64,000 nucleotides of DNA, taken from assembly GCA_013823565.1 (NCBI GenBank), contig PNMI01000018.1, forward strand, positions 1-64,000. Direction: 5' to 3'. Position 1 is the stretch's first letter; each line of letters starts with the position of its first letter. The notes under the pieces were generated by a model. It worked only from the letters and a program-made list of their open reading frames with translations. It made no database searches and was not told the origin of the DNA. Shown here piece after piece: positions 28,530 to 37,958 of the stretch. Source of the stretch: Sphingobacteriaceae bacterium. Its GTDB lineage: Bacteria > Bacteroidota > Bacteroidia > B-17B0 > Aurantibacillaceae. Both the position numbers and the translations under genes were made by a program.

Positions 28530-29399
28530 TTATTTTATAGCTTTTAGACTTAAGTCTAAACTCTTTACATGATGAGTTAAGGCTCCTACAGAAATAAAAT
28601 CAACGCCACATTTTGCGTAGCTTGCAATTGTTTTTTCGGTAATACCTCCAGAGCTTTCGATTTCAAATTTATTTCCAATTAGTGCAACTGCTTTCTTAGT
28701 ATCAGCTATGCTGTAATTATCAAGCATGATGCGTTGAAAACCACCTTTATTTAAAATCAGTTTCACATCATTTAAAGTTCTCGTTTCTACTTCAATCGGT
28801 AATTTCTTTTTTGTTTTTTTTAGATAAGCATGAGTGGCATCTAACGCTTCAATAATTCCACCTGCAAAATCAATATGATTGTCTTTTAACATAATCATAT
28901 CATATAAGCCAAAACGGTGATTAGAACCGCCACCAATAACAACTGCCCATTTTTCAAAGAAACGAAAACCTGGAGTTGTTTTACGAGTATCAATTACTTT
29001 TGTTTTTGTTCCCTTGCAAAGCTCTTGTAAGTAATTAGTTTTAGTGGCAATACCGCTCATGCGTTGCATTACATTTAAAACTAAACGCTCGGCAGTTAAT
29101 AGTTTTTGGGAACTGCCTTCTACAATAAATGCAACATCTCCCACTTTTACAGGGGTACCATCTTTAATGAAAGTAGTTACTTTAAATTTCGGGTCAATGA
29201 TTTTAAAAATTTCTTTTGCAGCTTCTACACCAGCCAGTATTCCATTTTCTTTCACAAGCAAATGACACTTTCCTTTTTTATTGATAGGGATTGTAGCTAA
29301 GGCTGAATGATCTCCGTCGCCCACATCTTCTTGTAAGGCATTTTGGACAAAAGTTTTAAAATTGAAATGTTTTTTGTGTACTGAAATGTAATTAGTCAT
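28530..29399 (-). CDS. nadC: Nicotinate-nucleotide diphosphorylase (carboxylating)
   Basis: ALQEDVGDGDHSALATIP; VIDTRKTTPGFRFFEKWAVVIGGGSNHRFGLYDMIMLKDNHI; ESSGGITEKTIASYAKCGVDFISVGALTH. Confidence 0.97.
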   Translation of the reverse strand: MTNYISVHKKHFNFKTFVQNALQEDVGDGDHSALATIPINKKGKCHLLVKENGILAGVEAAKEIFKIIDPKFKVTTFIKDGTPVKVGDVAFIVEGSSQKLLTAERLVLNVMQRMSGIATKTNYLQELCKGTKTKVIDTRKTTPGFRFFEKWAVVIGGGSNHRFGLYDMIMLKDNHIDFAGGIIEALDATHAYLKKTKKKLPIEVETRTLNDVKLILNKGGFQRIMLDNYSIADTKKAVALIGNKFEIESSGGITEKTIASYAKCGVDFISVGALTHHVKSLDLSLKAIK

Positions 29400-29766
29400 T
29401 GTCGTTCTCTATTCTGAACTGCGAAATTACATTTCCTCTCACTAATATGGAAATTCTAAATTTACCATTATTGGTATCTAGTGTTCCAGTAATAAATTGC
29501 TGGTCGCCATTTACAATACTTGTATGTGAGGTTTGGTAGCTTTTTACCTTATGTTTGAGAAAAAAATCCTGAATGAGTGCTTGAGTTTGAGATTTACTTA
29601 ATAAATCTTCCTGATTTAATACTTTGATGGATACTTTTTCGGCAAAGTGCTTAACTAGTTCCGATGCGTTACCTTGTTTTAGGGCGTTAGCAACATCATC
29701 AGGAATATCTTTTAAAGCAAAAGATAAACTAAAGAGGCTAATTAAAGTTATAACGAATAGTTTCAT
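29392..29766 (-). CDS. DUF4783-family secreted protein
   Basis: Signal peptide; IPDDVANALKQGNASELVKHFAEKVSIKV...LSKSQTQALIQDFFLKHK; overlaps the nadC start by 8 nt. Confidence 0.75.
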   Translation of the reverse strand: MKLFVITLISLFSLSFALKDIPDDVANALKQGNASELVKHFAEKVSIKVLNQEDLLSKSQTQALIQDFFLKHKVKSYQTSHTSIVNGDQQFITGTLDTNNGKFRISILVRGNVISQFRIENDND

Positions 29767-29834
29767 TAATATTGTGTAATTTTTACTTCTAAAAGCAATT
29801 ATTGTGCCTAAAACTATCTAAATTAAGCTAATAA

Positions 29835-30308
29835 ATGAAAATACTTTTGATTCAAATAGAAAAGACAACTGATTCATACCTCGTGGAAGGTGTTAAAATT
29901 TACACCGAACGATTAAAAAATTATGTGTCATTTAGCACAGAAACCATATCAATGCCAAAAAATATTCGACAAAAGCCTTTTGATGAACAGAAAAGGGCCG
30001 AAGCCTTGGAGATACAAAAACTATTAGATTCATCTGATTTTTTGGTTTGTATGGATGAACATGGTAAACAATTTACATCTGTTCAATTTGCAGATTTTTT
30101 AAATAAAAGAATGGTTTCGGGATGCAAGAGAGTGGTTTTTTTAATTGGAGGTCCTTTTGGAATAGATAAATCTATTTTGGATAAAAGTTCTTATGTCTTG
30201 TCATTATCTAATATGACATTTTCTCACCAGATGATTCGCTTGTTTTTTTGTGAGCAATTATATAGAGGATTTTCTATTTTGAAGAATGAGAAGTATCATC
30301 ATGAGTAA
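29835..30308 (+). CDS. rlmH: 23S rRNA (pseudouridine1915-N3)-methyltransferase
   Basis: MKILLIQIEKT...LVCMDEHGKQFTSVQFADFL...VVFLIGGPFGI...LSLSNMTFSHQMIRLFFCEQLYRGFSI...YHHE. Confidence 0.96.
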   Translation: MKILLIQIEKTTDSYLVEGVKIYTERLKNYVSFSTETISMPKNIRQKPFDEQKRAEALEIQKLLDSSDFLVCMDEHGKQFTSVQFADFLNKRMVSGCKRVVFLIGGPFGIDKSILDKSSYVLSLSNMTFSHQMIRLFFCEQLYRGFSILKNEKYHHE

Positions 30309-30364
30309 GTGTCCGGCAGATTTCGCGGATATTCGCAAATTTTATTGTGATAGTTACAAAAACA

Positions 30365-30392
30365 AAAAGGCTACTAATTGTAGTAGCCTTTT
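30365..30392. terminator. Rho-independent terminator
   Basis: aaaaggctacta-attg-tagtagcctttt between convergent genes. Confidence 0.8.
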
Positions 30393-30433
30393 CTATTATC
30401 TGCGTTAATCAGCGCAATCTGCGGGAGATAAAA

Positions 30434-31387
30434 TTATTTTCTTTTGATTACTTTATGCGCTGCATTAATGATATCAATGGTGTCTAATTTATATTTAGTC
30501 ATTAATTCGTCAGGCGTTCCGCTTTCTCCAAAGCTATCGTCAACAGCAACAAACTCTTGTGGAGTAGGAGTGTGACGTGATAACAATTGAGCAACGCTAT
30601 CACCTAAGCCACCATTCATTTGATGTTCTTCGGCAGTAACAACACATTTAGTTTTAGCTATAGATTTTAAAATCGCTTCGTTATCTAGAGGCTTAATCGT
30701 GTGTATATTAATAATTTCTGCAGAAATTCCTTGCTCTGCTAATTTTTCTCCAGCTTCAATGGCTTTCCATACTAAATGACCTGTTGCAATAATGGTTACA
30801 TCAGTTCCTTCGTTTAACATCACTGCTTTACCAATTTCAAATTTTTGATCAGCAGGTGTAAAGTTTGGAACAGTAGGACGACCAAAACGTAAATACACAG
30901 GTCCTTCATAATCAGCAATAGCAATCGTAGCCGCTTTAGTTTGATTATAATCGCAAGGATTAATGACGCACATGTGAGGTAACATTTTCATTAATCCAAT
31001 GTCTTCTAAAATTTGGTGAGTTGCGCCATCTTCGCCTAATGTTAAACCAGCATGTGATGCACAGATTTTTACATTCTTTCCAGAGTAAGCAACACTTTGA
31101 CGAATTTGATCATATACACGTCCTGTACTAAAGTTAGCAAACGTTCCTGTGAAAGGAATTTTACCTCCAATGGTTAAACCAGCAGCAATGCCAATCATGT
31201 TAGCTTCTGCAATTCCCACTTGAAAAAAGCGATCAGGATTTTCTGCTTTAAAAGCATCCATTTTTAATGAGCCAATTAAATCAGCACATAATGCTACGAC
31301 GTTAGGATTAGTTTGACCTAATTGTTGTAAACCTGCTCCAAATCCAGAGCGAGTATCTTTTTTTTCTGTGTATGTGTATTTTTTCAT
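30434..31387 (-). CDS. Transketolase, C-terminal subunit
   Basis: RSGFGAGLQQLGQTNPNVVALCADLIGSLKMDAF...RFFQVGIAEANMIGIAAGLTIGGKIPFTGTFANF. Confidence 0.95.
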   Translation of the reverse strand: MKKYTYTEKKDTRSGFGAGLQQLGQTNPNVVALCADLIGSLKMDAFKAENPDRFFQVGIAEANMIGIAAGLTIGGKIPFTGTFANFSTGRVYDQIRQSVAYSGKNVKICASHAGLTLGEDGATHQILEDIGLMKMLPHMCVINPCDYNQTKAATIAIADYEGPVYLRFGRPTVPNFTPADQKFEIGKAVMLNEGTDVTIIATGHLVWKAIEAGEKLAEQGISAEIINIHTIKPLDNEAILKSIAKTKCVVTAEEHQMNGGLGDSVAQLLSRHTPTPQEFVAVDDSFGESGTPDELMTKYKLDTIDIINAAHKVIKRK

Positions 31388-31398
31388 AGTCTGTTTAT

Positions 31399-32802
31399 TT
31401 AATTCAATTTCACATTAGTTGTTACAGCTGATGTAACACTAAATTTTCTTTCAATTGTATTGGTTGTTTGTTTAGCGTTTTCGTATCTAAATTCCATCTT
31501 GTAATTACCTGGTTGAAGATAAATAATTTCGTTTTGTAAACTCGTATTTAAATTACAAACCCAAGTCATTTTTTTTCCATCATCGGCAAAAATACTTCCG
31601 TAACCATTGCCTCCCTTTACAATATATACATTGCCGGATGTTGGTACTTTAATCGTATTGGTAGTGCTTTGTTGTATTTCTACATCATTTAATTTAATGC
31701 GAGGAAGCGTTAAAATCTCTAAATCATATTTACCAACAATGTATTTATCGGTCTTTCCAAAATCCTGAATATTTAAAGTATTCATTTCTCCTTTTTTACG
31801 AATCACACAAGTTGGGTAATATTTACTTAAAGCGCCGTCTAATTCTAATTTTAAATAACCTTGAGGTGCATCTACAGGAATTACATTATGTTTACCTTGT
31901 TGAATAGTAATATTTTTCTTTTCAATTGGGGGAATGGTGTGAACCATTAAATCGTAAGTAATATTTGGACTCAACACTAAAGTATCTGGATTACCTCTGT
32001 GATTTAACGTGTGTAGATAATTGTATTTGATTTGTTTGGTATTAGCGTCGTAAAACGTCATGTTAACATCTGTCTCTGTTGGTTTTTTAGTAATGTCTAA
32101 TAAATCTACTTGAACCGTTGTTTGAGAGATTGCCTCAGTTAAAACTAGTTGAAGTACATCTTTAAAATTTGCTTCATTACTCACGTCATAAAATTTTCCC
32201 ATACAACCAAATACGTCAGCAAATTTCACATCTAAGCCAACTCCAATCACAAAAGGACGTAAGAAGATTCCTTTTTTTTGTAAAGCAGCAGAGACTTCGC
32301 AGGGCACCCCACCGCACTCTTCAATACCATCTGTAATTAAAATAATGATGTTACGGCAATTACTACAAGGAGTAAAATCAGCTACGCTTTCACCTAAAGA
32401 GTAGGCGATAGGTGTTGTTCCTAATGGTTCTAATTTTTGTATCCGTTGTTTGATTAATGGCGCCGATTTTGAGGCGGTAGCAAAAGGTACTTCTAATTTG
32501 GTATCCTTGCAGTTACGTTCTGGTTTAATAAAAGTTTGATGCCCGTAACAGCGTAATGCTAATTCCAAATTGGGAATAGTTTTTAAACTATCTAAAAACT
32601 CACCCATAATTTTTTTAGCCACTTCAATTTTGATGTTACTATTCCAAGGCGCATACATGCTATAGGAATCATCAAAAATAAATAGAATACGATTGGTAGG
32701 TTGAGATTTAAGATTTAAGAAGGCAGAGTTTAGAAGTATTAGAAATAAAATATTTCTAAAATTCTTTTTTAGTTTTCTCAAATCTGAAATCTCAGCTCTC
32801 AA
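31399..32802 (-). CDS. Secreted von Willebrand factor A (VWA) domain protein
   Basis: MIDAS-like RILFIFDDSYSMYAPW (DxSxS); IIILITDGIEECGG; N-terminal hydrophobic signal; C-terminal beta-rich repeats. Confidence 0.88.
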   Translation of the reverse strand: MRAEISDLRKLKKNFRNILFLILLNSAFLNLKSQPTNRILFIFDDSYSMYAPWNSNIKIEVAKKIMGEFLDSLKTIPNLELALRCYGHQTFIKPERNCKDTKLEVPFATASKSAPLIKQRIQKLEPLGTTPIAYSLGESVADFTPCSNCRNIIILITDGIEECGGVPCEVSAALQKKGIFLRPFVIGVGLDVKFADVFGCMGKFYDVSNEANFKDVLQLVLTEAISQTTVQVDLLDITKKPTETDVNMTFYDANTKQIKYNYLHTLNHRGNPDTLVLSPNITYDLMVHTIPPIEKKNITIQQGKHNVIPVDAPQGYLKLELDGALSKYYPTCVIRKKGEMNTLNIQDFGKTDKYIVGKYDLEILTLPRIKLNDVEIQQSTTNTIKVPTSGNVYIVKGGNGYGSIFADDGKKMTWVCNLNTSLQNEIIYLQPGNYKMEFRYENAKQTTNTIERKFSVTSAVTTNVKLN

Positions 32803-32812
32803 ATCTTAAATA

Positions 32813-33661
32813 TTAGTAGTCTCCTAAAGTTTCTTCTAACTGACCTAAAGCTTTTGCTAATTGATCATCGTTAGGAGCAGATCCATGCCATTTGTGAGTG
32901 CCCATCATATAATCAACACCTGCACCCATTTCAGTTTTCATGATATTCATAATAGGCTTTCCTTTACCGATAAATGTTTTAGCTTTTGCTAAACCTTCAA
33001 TAACAGAAGCCATATCGTTTCCTTTTTCAGTTTCAATCACTTGCCAACCAAAAGCTTCAAATTTCGCTTTTAAGTTTCCTAATGATAATACATTTTCAAC
33101 GTCACCATCAATTTGGCGACCATTATAATCAATGGTTGCAATATAGTTATCTACTTTGTTTGCCGAAGCATATAAAGCAGCTTCCCAAATTTGACCTTCT
33201 TGTAATTCGCCATCTCCGTGTAAACTATAAATGATAGAATTATCTTTATTTAATTTTTTTGTTAAAGCTGCTCCAATCGCCACGCTCATTCCTTGTCCTA
33301 ATGAGCCACTAGCAATACGTACGCCTGGTAAATGGTCGTGAGTAGTTGGATGCCCTTGTAAACGCGTATTTAAACGGCGAAATGTTTTTAATTCTTCTAC
33401 CGGAAAATATCCGCAACGTGCTAATACACTGTAATATACAGGAGAAATATGACCGTTACTTAAGAAAAATAAATCTTCACCTTTACCATCCATGGTAAAG
33501 TTTTTTGGATTGTGATTCATAACGCCATTATATAAGGCTACTAAAAAATCTGTACAACCTAATGATCCGCCTGGATGACCTGAGCTAACAGCGTGAACCA
33601 TGCGAACGATGTCGCGGCGAACTTGAGTTGATAGTTTTTGAAGTTGTTGAATATCTGCCAT
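32813..33661 (-). CDS. Transketolase, N-terminal subunit
   Basis: VRRDIVRMVHAVSSGHPGGSLGCTDFLVALY...GHPTTHDHLPGVRIASGSLGQGMSVAIG...HGDGELQEGQIWEAALYAS. Confidence 0.95.
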   Translation of the reverse strand: MADIQQLQKLSTQVRRDIVRMVHAVSSGHPGGSLGCTDFLVALYNGVMNHNPKNFTMDGKGEDLFFLSNGHISPVYYSVLARCGYFPVEELKTFRRLNTRLQGHPTTHDHLPGVRIASGSLGQGMSVAIGAALTKKLNKDNSIIYSLHGDGELQEGQIWEAALYASANKVDNYIATIDYNGRQIDGDVENVLSLGNLKAKFEAFGWQVIETEKGNDMASVIEGLAKAKTFIGKGKPIMNIMKTEMGAGVDYMMGTHKWHGSAPNDDQLAKALGQLEETLGDY

Positions 33662-33933
33662 AAGTATTGATTTTGCTGCAAAAATAGCATTTGCTTAGGC
33701 TATATAACGTTAATGTTAATAATAATGACAGTATGTTAAAAAATAAAAGCGTTTAGGTTTTATGCACAATAAAAACAGCTTAATTGTTAAAAACTGCCCA
33801 ACAATGCTACTATTTATAGCAAAGCTTAGTAATGCATTTTAATATATTTGCAGATTAATTTATTAACTATTCATGTTTTTAAGTTTTTGACGTTTGTCGG
33901 AAATCTTAAAACTTGAACATCAAAGAAAGAAAT

Positions 33934-35034
33934 ATGGCTTTAAAATGTGGAATTGTTGGGTTGCCAAATGTTGGAAAATCGACCTTGTTTAATTGTTTAA
34001 GTAATGCAAAAGCACAAGCGGCAAACTTTCCGTTTTGTACAATTGAACCAAATGTGGGTGTTATTACCGTTCCAGACGAACGTTTAAATAAATTAGCAGA
34101 ATTAGTAAAACCTCAAGCTTTACAACCAACTACTGTTGAGATTGTGGATATTGCTGGTTTAGTAAAAGGTGCTAGTAAAGGCGAAGGTTTAGGAAATAAG
34201 TTCTTAGCAAACATTCGTGAATGTAATGCTATTTTACATGTATTGCGTTGTTTTGATGATGATAATATTATTCACGTTGACGGTAATGTTAATCCTGTTC
34301 GTGATAAAGAAATTATTGATACAGAGCTACAGTTAAAAGATTTAGAAGCAGTAGATGCAAAATTGAAGAAGTTTGAAAAGCAAGCTAAAACAGGTAACGA
34401 TAAAGATGCTGTGAAAACGTATGCGGCTTGTTCGAAATTAAAAGAAACGTTAGAGAGTGGAAAATCTGCTCGTGCTTGTCAGTTAGAGGAAAGTGAATTA
34501 CCTTTTATTCAAGACTTACATTTATTGACAATTAAACCAGTAATGTATGTGTGTAATGTAGATGAAGCATCTGCTAAAACTGGTAATAAATATGTAGATG
34601 CTGTAAAAGAAGCTATTAAAGGCGAAGGTGCTGAGTTATTAGTAATTACTGCTGCTATGGAAAGTGAAATTTCTTCATTAGAAACCTACGAAGAAAAACA
34701 AATGTTTTTAGCTGAAATGGGATTAGATGAGCCAGGAGTAAACAAACTAATTAAACAAGCGTATAGCTTATTAAAATTACAAACTTACTTTACGGCTGGT
34801 GTAAAAGAAGTTCGCGCTTGGACAATTGAAAAAGGAATGACTGCACCTCAAGCAGCAGGTGTTATTCATACGGATTTCGAAAAAGGATTTATTAGAGCTG
34901 AGGTTATTGGTTATAATGACTATGTAACTTATGGTTCTGAAAATGCTTGTAAAGAAGTTGGTAAATTAAGAGTAGAAGGAAAAGAATATGTAGTAGCTGA
35001 TGGAGATGTAATGCACTTTAGATTTAACGTTTAA
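33934..35034 (+). CDS. ychF: Redox-regulated ATPase/GTPase YchF
   Basis: [80 protein letters not shown]. The track start at 33913 is TTG; ATG 33934 preferred. Confidence 0.98.
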   Translation: MALKCGIVGLPNVGKSTLFNCLSNAKAQAANFPFCTIEPNVGVITVPDERLNKLAELVKPQALQPTTVEIVDIAGLVKGASKGEGLGNKFLANIRECNAILHVLRCFDDDNIIHVDGNVNPVRDKEIIDTELQLKDLEAVDAKLKKFEKQAKTGNDKDAVKTYAACSKLKETLESGKSARACQLEESELPFIQDLHLLTIKPVMYVCNVDEASAKTGNKYVDAVKEAIKGEGAELLVITAAMESEISSLETYEEKQMFLAEMGLDEPGVNKLIKQAYSLLKLQTYFTAGVKEVRAWTIEKGMTAPQAAGVIHTDFEKGFIRAEVIGYNDYVTYGSENACKEVGKLRVEGKEYVVADGDVMHFRFNV

Positions 35035-35043
35035 TGAAAATCT

Positions 35044-35122
35044 TGTCATCACGCCATGGCGTGAGAGCGGAGTCGAGAACAAAAGATTTTTAGAATGCTT
35101 CTCGACTACGCTCGAAGTGACA
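35044..35122. repeat. Intergenic inverted-repeat element (TTCGAG/CTCGAAGTGACA family)
   Basis: TGTCA...TGACA ends; perfect 14-bp palindrome CACGCCATGGCGTG (35050-35063); GAGCGGAGTCGAGAA vs TTCTCGACTACGCTC (14/15). Confidence 0.7.
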
Positions 35123-35161
35123 GTAAATAATAAAAATAAATAAACAACAAAACATTTTATC

Positions 35162-35944
35162 ATGAACAATCACGAAATTGATTACAAATTATTTGGAGAA
35201 GAAATGCAATGTGTGGAAATTGAACTAGATCCACAAGAAGCTGTAATTGCTGAACCAGGAAGTTTTATGATGATGACTGACGGGATTCAAATGCAAACAT
35301 TATTTGGCGATGGTAATGAAACTGGATTTATGAGTAAATTATTTTCTGCTGGTAAGCGTTTGTTAACTGGAGAGAATTTATTCATGACAGTTTATACTAA
35401 CAACTCACAACAAAAACGTCAAGTAACTTTTGCAGCACCTTATGCTGGAAAGATAATTCCATTGGATTTATCGGCATTAGGAACGAAGGTGATTTGTCAG
35501 AAAGATAGTTTTTTATGTGCAGCTAAAGGTGTGGCTGTTGGTATTGAGTTCCAAAAGAAATTAGGAACAGGTTTATTTGGTGGTGAAGGCTTCATCATGC
35601 AAAAGTTAGAAGGTGACGGTATGGCTTTTGTTCACAGTGGTGGACATGTGATAGAAAAAACATTGCAACCTGGAGAAATTTTAAAAATTGATACTGGATG
35701 TATTGTAGCGTTTACAAGTGATGTGAATTACGATATTCAATTTGTAGGAGGAATTAAAAATACATTGTTTGGAGGCGAAGGAGTATTTTATGCAGTATTA
35801 CGTGGACCAGGTAAAGTATGGATTCAAACTTTACCAATTAGTCGTTTAGCTGGAAGAATTTTATCTTATGGTTCAGGCAACAGAAAAGAAGAAGGAAGCA
35901 TTTTAGGAGGATTAGGGAATTTATTAGACGGAGATAGAATTTAA
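35162..35944 (+). CDS. AIM24 / TIGR00266-family protein
   Basis: EIDYKLFGEEMQCVEIELDPQEAVIAEPGSFMMMTDGIQM...GEGFIMQKLEGDGMAFVHSGG. Confidence 0.9.
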   Translation: MNNHEIDYKLFGEEMQCVEIELDPQEAVIAEPGSFMMMTDGIQMQTLFGDGNETGFMSKLFSAGKRLLTGENLFMTVYTNNSQQKRQVTFAAPYAGKIIPLDLSALGTKVICQKDSFLCAAKGVAVGIEFQKKLGTGLFGGEGFIMQKLEGDGMAFVHSGGHVIEKTLQPGEILKIDTGCIVAFTSDVNYDIQFVGGIKNTLFGGEGVFYAVLRGPGKVWIQTLPISRLAGRILSYGSGNRKEEGSILGGLGNLLDGDRI

Positions 35945-36032
35945 ATTTAAGAATTTAGTTGTTGGTTGTTGGAGATGATTTAATTGAATAAAAATCAAAC
36001 AACAAAAAACAAAGTTCAAAAAACAAATTGGT

Positions 36033-37898
36033 ATGGCAAAAGAAATAGCAAGTTATAACGAAGACAGTATTAAATCCCTCGATTGGAAAGAGCATATTCG
36101 TATGCGTCCTGGGATGTACATTGGTAAACTTGGAGACGGTTCAGCCTTTGATGACGGTATTTATGTACTGATCAAAGAGGTGATGGATAACTCCATTGAT
36201 GAGTTTATGATGGGTGCTGGAAAGAAAATTGAAGTGGCTGTAAAAGATGGCGCTGTTTCTATTCGAGATTACGGTCGTGGTATTCCATTAGGAAAAGTAG
36301 TAGAGGTTGTTTCTAAAATCAACACGGGTGGTAAATACGATAGCGATGCCTTTAAAAAATCAATTGGTTTAAATGGAGTAGGTACAAAAGCAGTAAACGC
36401 TTTATCTATTAATTTTAGAGTAACAGCTTTCCGTGATGGGCAATCAAAAACGGCTGATTTTTCTTGTGGTAATTTAGTCAAAGAATCAAAGCTCGAAAAA
36501 ACAACCGAAGCAAATGGTACTTATGTAGAATTCAGACCAGATGATACCATCTTTAAAAAATACCATTACGTTCATGAATATATTGATAAGATGTTATGGA
36601 ACTATGCATTCTTAAATACAGGCTTAACTTTATTTTTTAACGGACAAGTTTATAAATCCGATAATGGTTTAAAAGATTTATTAGAAAAAAATATTACAGG
36701 CGAAATTTTATATCCAATCGTTCATTTAAAAGGTGATGATATTGAATTAGCTATGACACATAGTAATGAGCATTATTCAGAAGAATATTATTCGTATGTT
36801 AATGGTCAATATACAACGCAAGGCGGTACACATCAAGCAGCATTTAGAGAGGCAGTCGTAAAAACCATCCGTGAGTTTTATAAAAAAGATTTTGATCCAG
36901 CAGATGTCCGTAAATCTATTATCGCAGCAATTTCTGTGCGTGTGCAAGAACCCGTGTTTGAATCTCAAACAAAAACAAAATTAGGTTCTCAAGAAGTTGC
37001 TCCAGGCGGACAAACTATGCGTTCGTTTGTTGGTGATTTTATTAAACAACAATTAGATAATTACTTACATAAAAATCCAGAAACAGCAAGAGCAATTGAA
37101 GCGAAGATTATTGCTAATGAGAGAGAGCGTAAGGAGTTATCTGGTATTCAAAAATTAGCGCGTGAACGTGCTAAAAAATCAAATTTACATAATAAAAAAT
37201 TACGTGATTGTAGAGTGCATTTGGATGAGGCTAAAAATCCTCGAGCTCACGAAACGACTTTGTTTATTTGTGAGGGAGATTCAGCAAGTGGTTCTATTAC
37301 TAAAACACGTGATGTGAATACACAAGCGGTATTTAGTTTAAAAGGGAAGCCATTAAATTCTTTTGGATTAGGTAAAAAAATAGTTTACGAAAACGAAGAG
37401 TTTAACTTATTACAAGCGGCTTTAAATATTGAAGATAGCTTAGAAGATTTAAGATATAAGAACGTAGTCATTGCTACCGATGCGGATGTGGATGGTATGC
37501 ATATTCGTTTGTTATTGTTAACGTTCTTCTTACAATTCTTCCCGGATTTAGTAAAAAACGGACACGTTTATATTTTACAAACGCCTTTATTCCGTGTGCG
37601 TAATAAAAAAGAAACGGCATACTGTTATAGCGATGAAGAGCGTAAAGCAGCTATTGCTAAATTAGGACCTAAACCAGAGATTACACGATTTAAGGGATTA
37701 GGTGAGATTTCGCCAGATGAGTTTAAACATTTTATTGGAAAAGATATTCGTTTAGAACCAGTATTATTAGATCAACAAGCGTCTATTCAACAGTTATTAA
37801 GTTACTATATGGGTAAAAACACACAGGATAGACAAGAGTTTATTATTGAGAATTTACGTGTTGAGATTGATGCAGAAGAAGAGTTGTTGAAAGCGTAA
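36033..37898 (+). CDS. parE: DNA topoisomerase IV subunit B
   Basis: [83 protein letters not shown]. Confidence 0.95.
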   Translation: MAKEIASYNEDSIKSLDWKEHIRMRPGMYIGKLGDGSAFDDGIYVLIKEVMDNSIDEFMMGAGKKIEVAVKDGAVSIRDYGRGIPLGKVVEVVSKINTGGKYDSDAFKKSIGLNGVGTKAVNALSINFRVTAFRDGQSKTADFSCGNLVKESKLEKTTEANGTYVEFRPDDTIFKKYHYVHEYIDKMLWNYAFLNTGLTLFFNGQVYKSDNGLKDLLEKNITGEILYPIVHLKGDDIELAMTHSNEHYSEEYYSYVNGQYTTQGGTHQAAFREAVVKTIREFYKKDFDPADVRKSIIAAISVRVQEPVFESQTKTKLGSQEVAPGGQTMRSFVGDFIKQQLDNYLHKNPETARAIEAKIIANERERKELSGIQKLARERAKKSNLHNKKLRDCRVHLDEAKNPRAHETTLFICEGDSASGSITKTRDVNTQAVFSLKGKPLNSFGLGKKIVYENEEFNLLQAALNIEDSLEDLRYKNVVIATDADVDGMHIRLLLLTFFLQFFPDLVKNGHVYILQTPLFRVRNKKETAYCYSDEERKAAIAKLGPKPEITRFKGLGEISPDEFKHFIGKDIRLEPVLLDQQASIQQLLSYYMGKNTQDRQEFIIENLRVEIDAEEELLKA

Positions 37899-37958
37899 TT
37901 AAAATAGATGTTAGTCTGAGTTAATTGAAGACTATTAAAAAAAGAATGATTTACAAAA

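Noticed and set aside
30434-33661. Transketolase as a pseudogene broken by insertion
   Set aside because: Split transketolase subunits are normal in many bacteria, and both halves look complete with their own starts and stops.
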